Below are positions 58,704 to 64,000 of a DNA stretch of 64,000 bases, piece by piece (positions within the stretch are counted from its first letter, which is position 1; every line of letters starts with the position of its first letter). Made by a program: the position numbers and the translations under genes. The notes below the pieces were generated by a model that was not told the DNA's origin, did no database searches, and was given only the letters and a program-made list of their open reading frames with translations. This DNA is from Thermomicrobium roseum DSM 5159 (lineage in GTDB: Bacteria; Chloroflexota; Chloroflexia; Thermomicrobiales; Thermomicrobiaceae), in the NCBI RefSeq assembly GCF_000021685.1, contig NC_011959.1, forward strand, positions 496,001 through 560,000, given 5' to 3'.

Positions 58704-60023
58704 TCAGCCTTCGAGCAGCAGGCGTTCTGGGTCCTCGATGAGTTCTTTCACGCGGACGAGGAAAAGCACAGCTTCCCGACCGTCCACGATCCGATGGTCA
58801 TACGTGAGGGCAACGTACATCATCGGGCGAATGACGATCTCGCCGTTGACCACGACCGGTCGTTCCTCGATCTTGTGCATCCCGAGGATGCCGACCTGAG
58901 GGGGATTGAGAATCGGGGTCGAGAGGAGAGAGCCGAAAACGCCGCCATTGGTGATCGTAAAGGTTCCACCGCTGAGTTCCTCGAGCGTCAGTCGTCGTTC
59001 CCGTGCCTTGCGGGCGAGTTCTTCGATCTCGCGCTCGATCTCCGCGAACGACTTACGGTCCGCGTCGCGGACGACGGGCACGACGAGTCCTTCATCGGTC
59101 GCGACGGCGATTCCGATGTCGTAGTAATATTTGACGACGATCTCGTCACCCTGGATCTCGGCGTTCAACAAGGGGAAAGCTTTCAACGCACCGACGACAG
59201 CTTTGGTGAAGAATGACATGAAGCCGAGGCTCACGCCGTAGCGTTCCCGGAACTGCTGGCGCCACCGGTTGCGAAGGGCGACCACGGCACTCATGTCGAT
59301 CTCGTTGAAGGTCGTCAGCATCGCTGCGGTGTGCTGGGCCTCGACCAACCGCCGGGCGATCGTCTTGCGTCGCTGGCTCATCCGAATGCGTTCTTCGCGG
59401 CGTCCGGCAGCAGAGAAGGGCAAGACAACCGGTGCCTCCGGTGGTGTGACACCTGGTGCCGGTGGTGCGGCTGGCGGTGGGGCCGCTGCGACTGGCTGGG
59501 GAGCCGCACCGTCAGCCGGTCGGGCGGCTGCTCCACGCTGAGCAACGTAACGGAGCACGTCCTCCCGAGTGACCCGACCACCTTCGCCGGAAGCAGGTAC
59601 CTCAGCGAGGTCGATACCGTATTCCTCGGCCAGTCGCCTGACAGCTGGCGTCGCCCTAACCGCTGGTCCGCCGGCGGGTTGCGCCGGTTGCGACGCTGCG
59701 GCTGTCGTGACCTCGGGCAAGGGAGCTGGCTCTCGTGCTCTGCCCGCTTCGGCAGGGGTTTCCTGAACGGGAGCAGTCACCTGCGCGGTCTCCTCGATCA
59801 GTGCGATGACCTCGCCGACGGTCACCGTTTCTCCCTCGCGCTTGAGGATGTGCTGGAGAACACCAGCTCGATCCGCTGTCACTTCGACGTTGACTTTTTC
59901 GGTTTCCAACTCGACGAGCACGTCGCCTGGGTTGACCGGATCACCTTCGCGTTTCCGCCAGGCGCCGATGACTGCCTCGACGATCGACTCGCCCATCTGC
60001 GGCACACGAACCTCGATAGCCAT
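58704..60023 (-). CDS. sucB: Dihydrolipoyl succinyltransferase, E2 of 2-oxoglutarate dehydrogenase
   Basis: A 439-residue acyltransferase of the TCA cycle. Residues 1-75 form the lipoyl domain, with the lipoylated Lys in ELETEKVNVEV. A Pro/Ala linker follows, then the E3/E1-binding domain (TPAVRRLAEEYGIDLAEVPASG), a second Pro/Ala linker and the catalytic domain, with LTYDHRIVDGREA near the end (His and Asp). Its position right after E1 favours succinyl over other acyl groups. E3 is not in the window. Confidence 0.92.
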   Translation of the reverse strand: MAIEVRVPQMGESIVEAVIGAWRKREGDPVNPGDVLVELETEKVNVEVTADRAGVLQHILKREGETVTVGEVIALIEETAQVTAPVQETPAEAGRAREPAPLPEVTTAAASQPAQPAGGPAVRATPAVRRLAEEYGIDLAEVPASGEGGRVTREDVLRYVAQRGAAARPADGAAPQPVAAAPPPAAPPAPGVTPPEAPVVLPFSAAGRREERIRMSQRRKTIARRLVEAQHTAAMLTTFNEIDMSAVVALRNRWRQQFRERYGVSLGFMSFFTKAVVGALKAFPLLNAEIQGDEIVVKYYYDIGIAVATDEGLVVPVVRDADRKSFAEIEREIEELARKARERRLTLEELSGGTFTITNGGVFGSLLSTPILNPPQVGILGMHKIEERPVVVNGEIVIRPMMYVALTYDHRIVDGREAVLFLVRVKELIEDPERLLLEG

Positions 60024-60043
60024 CGTCTACCCTCGCGTTCGGT

Positions 60044-62848
60044 TCATGCCGGAACAGCAGGTTCAGGTACGCCAGCGAATGCTTCGGCGATGATCCGTGC
60101 CTGCTCCTGCTCGTGCATTTCGGCGAACCCTTCAGCCGGACTTGCACGCTCTGGCCGACCGATGTACCGCAGAGTCCGCCCGTTGAGCAAGGGTTGCAGA
60201 CGCGGTTGCATATAGGTCCATGCTCCCATATTCTTCGGCTCTTCCTGCAGCCAGACGACATCGCGCGCATTGGGATACTGCCTGAGAATCGCTGCGAGTT
60301 CATCACCCGGGAAGGGATAAAGTTCCTCGACGCGAACGATGGCCACATGGCTGGCGGTAGCGGCGAACTGGCTCGTGACCAAATCGACGTAGACTTTGCC
60401 GCTGCACAAAATGAGTCGCGTCACGTCATCCGGCCGTTGGCGGGCGGTGGGGTCATCGAGAACGGGCTGGAATCGGCCCTCAGCGAGTTCGCGCATTGGT
60501 GACATGGCACGCGGATGACGCAGGAGACTCTTCGGCGTCATGACGATGAGCGGACGCGGGTCCACCGTGCGCAGGATGGCCTGGCGTCGTAGCAGATGGA
60601 AGTACTGGGCAGCTGTCGTGCAATTGGCGATTCGCACGTTATCTTCGGCAGCGAGCTGGAGGAAGCGCTCCAACCGCGCGCTCGAGTGCTCCGGGCCCTG
60701 GCCTTCGTAGCCGTGTGGCAAGAGGAGGACGAGCGCCGAGCGCTGGCGCCACTTGGCCCATCCACTGACGATGAACTGGTCGATGATGACCTGCGCCACA
60801 TTGGCGAAGTCGCCGAACTGCGCTTCCCAGAGCACGAGCGCATCCGGAGCCTGGACGCTATACCCATATTCGAACCCGAGCGGGCCAGCTTCCGAGAGCG
60901 GACTGTTGTACACGGCGAAGCTCGCCCGAGCTGCCGGCATCTGCTGGAGCGGAATAACACGTTCCCCTGTCTCGAAGTCGTAGAAGGCAACGTGCCGCTG
61001 GCTGAAGGTGCCGCGAATAGTGTCCTGGCCAGTGAGGCGAATGGGTATCCCCTCGGCCAAAAGCGAGGCGAAGGCGAGCAGTTCCGCGTGGGCCCAGTCG
61101 ATCACCTCTTCGCGCTCGACGACCTCGAGCCGGCGCTGCAACTGCCGACGCAGTTTCGGATTCAGATTGAACCCCGCTGGGAGCGTGTGTGCTTGACGAT
61201 TGAGTTCCTTGAGCGTTTCCAGCGGTACGGCGGTCGCGATCGTCGGCAGCTTGGGTGCACCTGATCCGATGCTTCCGTTCACCTGATCGGCTCGTTGCGC
61301 CCGGGTGAGAACTTCTTGGCGGAGATGCTGGAGCTTACCGAACAGCTCCTGCTCGAGAGCAGCTGCCTCGTCTCGCGTCACGATTCCTTCGGCGACGAGT
61401 CGCTGGGCCCAGAGTTCACGAACCGTTGGGTGTTCCGCGATCCGGCGATACATCACCGGCTGCGTGAAGGTCGGCTCGTCGCCCTCGTTGTGACCCCACC
61501 GACGATAGCCGATCAAGTCGATCAGGACATCCTTGTGGAATCGCTGGCGATAGGCGAAAGCGAGTCGAGCGGCGGTGAGGCAGGCTTCCGGATCATCGGC
61601 GTTGACGTGAATGACCGGGATTTCGAAACCGCGGGCAGGATCGGAGGCGTAGAAGGTCGAGCGACCTTCTTGCGGTTCGGTGGTGTAGCCGAGCTGATTG
61701 TTCACGATGATGTGAAGCGTTCCGCCAGTCGCGTAACCAGGAATACCGCTCATGTTGAGCGTTTCGGCAACGATGCCCTCGCCAGGGAAAGCAGCGTCGC
61801 CATGGATCAAGATAGGTAAGCAGGCATCGACGTCCTGTTCGGGTGCACCCGGTCGGTCGCGTCGTTCCTGGAGAGCGCGTGCCATGCCCTCGACGACGGG
61901 ATCGACGAACTCGAGGTGACTGGGGTTATGGGCGAGAATGACCTGGAGTTGACCGGCGGCACGGATACCGCCCATGTGGTACTTGACGTCGCCCGTGTAG
62001 CCGAGGGTGCCGCCCTCGGTGAGGGCGACAGGTTCCCGGTGATCGAGACCCATGAACTCGGCCAGAATCTGCTCGTACGGCTTGCCCAGTACGTGGGCCA
62101 GCACGTTCAGGCGGCCGCGATGCGCCATGCCCATCGCGACTTTCGGGATACCCGTCTCGGCGACCTGGCGAAGGATCTCGTCGAGGATCGGCACGAGCGT
62201 ATCGGTGCCCTCGATCGAGAAACGCTTCTGCCCGACGAAGGTTCGGTGGAGGAAGCGCTCGAACACCTCCACCGCGGTCAGCCGCTCGAGCAGCGCACGC
62301 TTCTCCGTTGGTGAGAGGCGAACGCGATAGCGCTCGGACTCGATCGCTTCCTCGAGCCACTCGCGCTCGGTGCGATCCTGCAAATGGCCGTAATCGTAGC
62401 CGATCGTCCCACAGTAGATCTCACGCAAGCGCTCGATCGCTTCGGCTGCATTGCGAGCACCCTGGGCGGCCGGCCCACCGACTAACGTGGCTGGGAGATG
62501 CTCGAGGTCCTGCGATGTCAGCCCATGGTAGGCTGGGTCGAGTGCGGGATCACCGGGTGGCGGGCTCCCCAGTGGATCGAGGCGTGCAGCACGATGGCCG
62601 CGGTGACGGATCCGTTGCGCAAGCTGAACGACAGCAGCGACCTTCGTAAAATCGAATGCCGGCCCTGCGATCGCAGCGGCCGGCGACGGAGCAGCGAGCT
62701 GCTCGAGATGAGGTCCCCACTGCTCGAAGAATGCCCGCCACTCCGGCGTGACGGCCGTCGCATCCCGACGGTAGACCTCGTACAGTTCCAGAATGTAACC
62801 AAGGTTCAGGCCGGTTAGCCGCTCGAGTGCCTCTTGCTGATTCACCAT
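60044..62848 (-). CDS. sucA: 2-oxoglutarate dehydrogenase E1 component
   Basis: A 934-residue TPP-dependent decarboxylase. LNLGYILELYEVYRRDATAV is the N-terminal E2-interaction motif. The TPP domain contains GMAHRGRLNVLAHVLGKPY, GDVKYHMGG, HGDAAFPGEGIV and NNQLGYTT; the transketolase-type domain has FSQRHVAFYDFETGE and LPHGYEGQGPEHSSARLERF. The start ATG 62848 behind GAGGTGGG gives MVNQQEALERL; upstream extension is not supported. It lies 20 bases before sucB. Confidence 0.94.
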   Translation of the reverse strand: MVNQQEALERLTGLNLGYILELYEVYRRDATAVTPEWRAFFEQWGPHLEQLAAPSPAAAIAGPAFDFTKVAAVVQLAQRIRHRGHRAARLDPLGSPPPGDPALDPAYHGLTSQDLEHLPATLVGGPAAQGARNAAEAIERLREIYCGTIGYDYGHLQDRTEREWLEEAIESERYRVRLSPTEKRALLERLTAVEVFERFLHRTFVGQKRFSIEGTDTLVPILDEILRQVAETGIPKVAMGMAHRGRLNVLAHVLGKPYEQILAEFMGLDHREPVALTEGGTLGYTGDVKYHMGGIRAAGQLQVILAHNPSHLEFVDPVVEGMARALQERRDRPGAPEQDVDACLPILIHGDAAFPGEGIVAETLNMSGIPGYATGGTLHIIVNNQLGYTTEPQEGRSTFYASDPARGFEIPVIHVNADDPEACLTAARLAFAYRQRFHKDVLIDLIGYRRWGHNEGDEPTFTQPVMYRRIAEHPTVRELWAQRLVAEGIVTRDEAAALEQELFGKLQHLRQEVLTRAQRADQVNGSIGSGAPKLPTIATAVPLETLKELNRQAHTLPAGFNLNPKLRRQLQRRLEVVEREEVIDWAHAELLAFASLLAEGIPIRLTGQDTIRGTFSQRHVAFYDFETGERVIPLQQMPAARASFAVYNSPLSEAGPLGFEYGYSVQAPDALVLWEAQFGDFANVAQVIIDQFIVSGWAKWRQRSALVLLLPHGYEGQGPEHSSARLERFLQLAAEDNVRIANCTTAAQYFHLLRRQAILRTVDPRPLIVMTPKSLLRHPRAMSPMRELAEGRFQPVLDDPTARQRPDDVTRLILCSGKVYVDLVTSQFAATASHVAIVRVEELYPFPGDELAAILRQYPNARDVVWLQEEPKNMGAWTYMQPRLQPLLNGRTLRYIGRPERASPAEGFAEMHEQEQARIIAEAFAGVPEPAVPA

Positions 62849-63016
62849 GGCACCCACCTCGTCGCTTTCGCTTCGGCACCGAGACTCGGGACACTTCGCC
62901 AGGTTCTCGGCCGCATGCCACCGAGCCTGTGGATGCCGCATACCAATGATACTCCTCGATGCACCGCTACGATGTTGGATCATTCGATTATTCTGGACGA
63001 GGCATAAGGATTGTTT

Positions 63017-64000
63017 TTAAGCCGAGTGGAGAGGTAGGACGGCCTCACCGTTGGCGAGAGACACGACCCGCTCCGGGGTATAGACAGTCGCCGGATGAAT
63101 CGCGTGTACCATGGCCGCGACGCGTAAAGAGGCCAGGTGGGGATCCTCGCGCGTTCGCGCTTCGAACCGTTCCCAAATGTCATCGGGAAGCCTTCGCCGC
63201 AACTCGAACGTCGTAAACGCAAACATGGGAAGAAGATCATCGTCTCGTCGGCTGGCATAACGAGCGAGTGCCTGCTGGAGATCGATGCCCTCGGTCTGCA
63301 CCCGAGCGAGTTCCTCAGCGAGCAACCAGGCGCTGCGCGCTGCATTTCCCATACCTTGCACGCTATGCGGGTCTTGATGACAGCCAGCGTCGCCGACGAG
63401 CGCCCAGCCGGTGCCAGAAGCCTGGCGGAGGAAATTCGGCAGGTGGCCCGTACCGCGGATCGGAGCGACTTGGCGTGCCGCAGCGAACCTTTCCCAGATC
63501 TCAGGGATACGGCGGAGTCCAGCGAAAAAGTGGTGGGTGACATCGCGGCGGAATGCCGGGAAGGCCCGGTGCTCCACCCCGTAGCCGACGAGCGTGAGAC
63601 CAGCGTCGCAGGGGAAGAGGAAAGCAGCGGCGTACTCTGCTCCGATCTCCGGATAGTCGCCGCGATAGGCGAGCGCAGCCAAGTCGCTGTCCCATGGTAA
63701 GTCGTCGACGTACGTGTAGTACCAGGCGAAGAGGGGAGGAATCTCCTGGAGAACGGGTGCTCCGACCTGGCGGGCAACAATCGAATCCTTTCCATCGGCT
63801 CCGATCACGAGCGGTGCCGAGGCGAGCCATTCTTCGCTCGTCGTCTCGACGACGACATCCCATCTCCGATCGTCCACCCGACGGACGGCAGTTACCCGAG
63901 CACTCGTCAGTGCGGTCACGTTGGAAAGCGATCTCACTGTCTCGAAAAGCGCGGTATCGAGCACGTCGCGGCGAATGCACAGGGCGAAGTCGAACTCTCC
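63017..64000 (-). CDS. FAD-dependent monooxygenase/reductase-like protein, cut by the window edge
   Basis: The last 328 codons of a PHBH-fold flavoprotein; the frame is open to the window end, so the N-terminal FAD motif is outside. Visible parts are PLVIGADGKDSIVARQVGAP (DG motif) and VGDAGCHQDPHSVQGMGNAA with ALVGDAG, the second FAD-binding segment, typical of geranylgeranyl-reductase and aromatic monooxygenase relatives. DPHSVQGMGNA differs from the more usual DPxxGxGxNxA, hinting at a halogenase- or tryptophan-hydroxylase-like subgroup. The substrate is unknown. Confidence 0.85.
   Translation of the reverse strand, partial: GEFDFALCIRRDVLDTALFETVRSLSNVTALTSARVTAVRRVDDRRWDVVVETTSEEWLASAPLVIGADGKDSIVARQVGAPVLQEIPPLFAWYYTYVDDLPWDSDLAALAYRGDYPEIGAEYAAAFLFPCDAGLTLVGYGVEHRAFPAFRRDVTHHFFAGLRRIPEIWERFAAARQVAPIRGTGHLPNFLRQASGTGWALVGDAGCHQDPHSVQGMGNAARSAWLLAEELARVQTEGIDLQQALARYASRRDDDLLPMFAFTTFELRRRLPDDIWERFEARTREDPHLASLRVAAMVHAIHPATVYTPERVVSLANGEAVLPLHSA

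Overview
The window is a 64 kb, high-GC chromosomal segment of a bacterium. Gene content and style point to a thermophilic member of the Chloroflexota (Thermomicrobia-like): a ba3-type terminal oxidase, a 2-oxoglutarate dehydrogenase E1/E2 pair, a penicillin-binding protein with the GYPITEPYW-type C-terminal domain that I associate with this phylum, GTG starts and frequent ATGA overlaps. The taxonomic placement is inference; no marker alignment was possible. No rRNA, tRNA or CRISPR array was seen.

Layout. 1-1.1 kb: a glutaredoxin-like protein disulfide oxidoreductase whose second CxxC motif is read through an in-frame TGA, with a SECIS-like hairpin just behind it; it looks like a selenoprotein. 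1.1-2.6 kb: a phytoene-desaturase-like flavoprotein. 2.6-6.4 kb: promoter, FMN riboswitch, terminator and ribD-ribE-ribBA-ribH. 7-8.7 kb: D-Ala-D-Ala carboxypeptidase. 8.8-11.5 kb: selB (selenocysteine elongation factor) and a coupled LmbE-type deacetylase. 11.6-15 kb: acetamidase/formamidase, a DUF255 thioredoxin-domain protein and a promoter/terminator-bounded small structured RNA. 15-20.7 kb: DUF1684, leucyl aminopeptidase, YjbQ, an XRE regulator, a sulfurtransferase, a methyltransferase and an HD hydrolase. 20.8-26.5 kb: potABCD polyamine transporter and folC. 26.5-30.4 kb: an NnrS-like membrane protein, Mrp and a ketoacyl synthase fused to a zinc ribbon. 30.4-36 kb: two ureohydrolases, a DUF1989 protein and a divergent ureABC without accessory genes. 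36.5-39 kb: rpsU and two tenA paralogs behind a TPP riboswitch. 39-45.9 kb: rfbA, argS, an LCP protein, dcd, a PduO-type adenosyltransferase and an ABC permease.

46.0-51.5 kb: a compact integrative element of about 5.4 kb inserted in the 3' end of the ABC-transporter ATPase gene that belongs to the permease. It is bounded by a 105-bp direct repeat (104/105 identical) made of that gene's coding sequence, and carries a tyrosine integrase, a Prim-Pol/AAA replication protein, two small genes, arm-type repeats and GTTAAC inverted repeats. 52.3-64 kb: host DNA resumes with the ATPase 5' part, ba3 oxidase genes, a TPP-dependent enzyme, an alpha/beta hydrolase, the 2-oxoglutarate dehydrogenase genes and the cut end of an FAD monooxygenase-like gene.

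How genes work together: selB plus the UGA-containing oxidoreductase form a selenoprotein expression story; ureohydrolases, DUF1989, urease and acetamidase suggest release of ammonia from guanidino compounds and amides, with polyamine uptake nearby; two cofactor pathways (riboflavin, thiamine salvage) are under riboswitches. The most interesting items are the predicted Sec-containing oxidoreductase and the element that uses a conserved ABC-ATPase motif as its attachment site.
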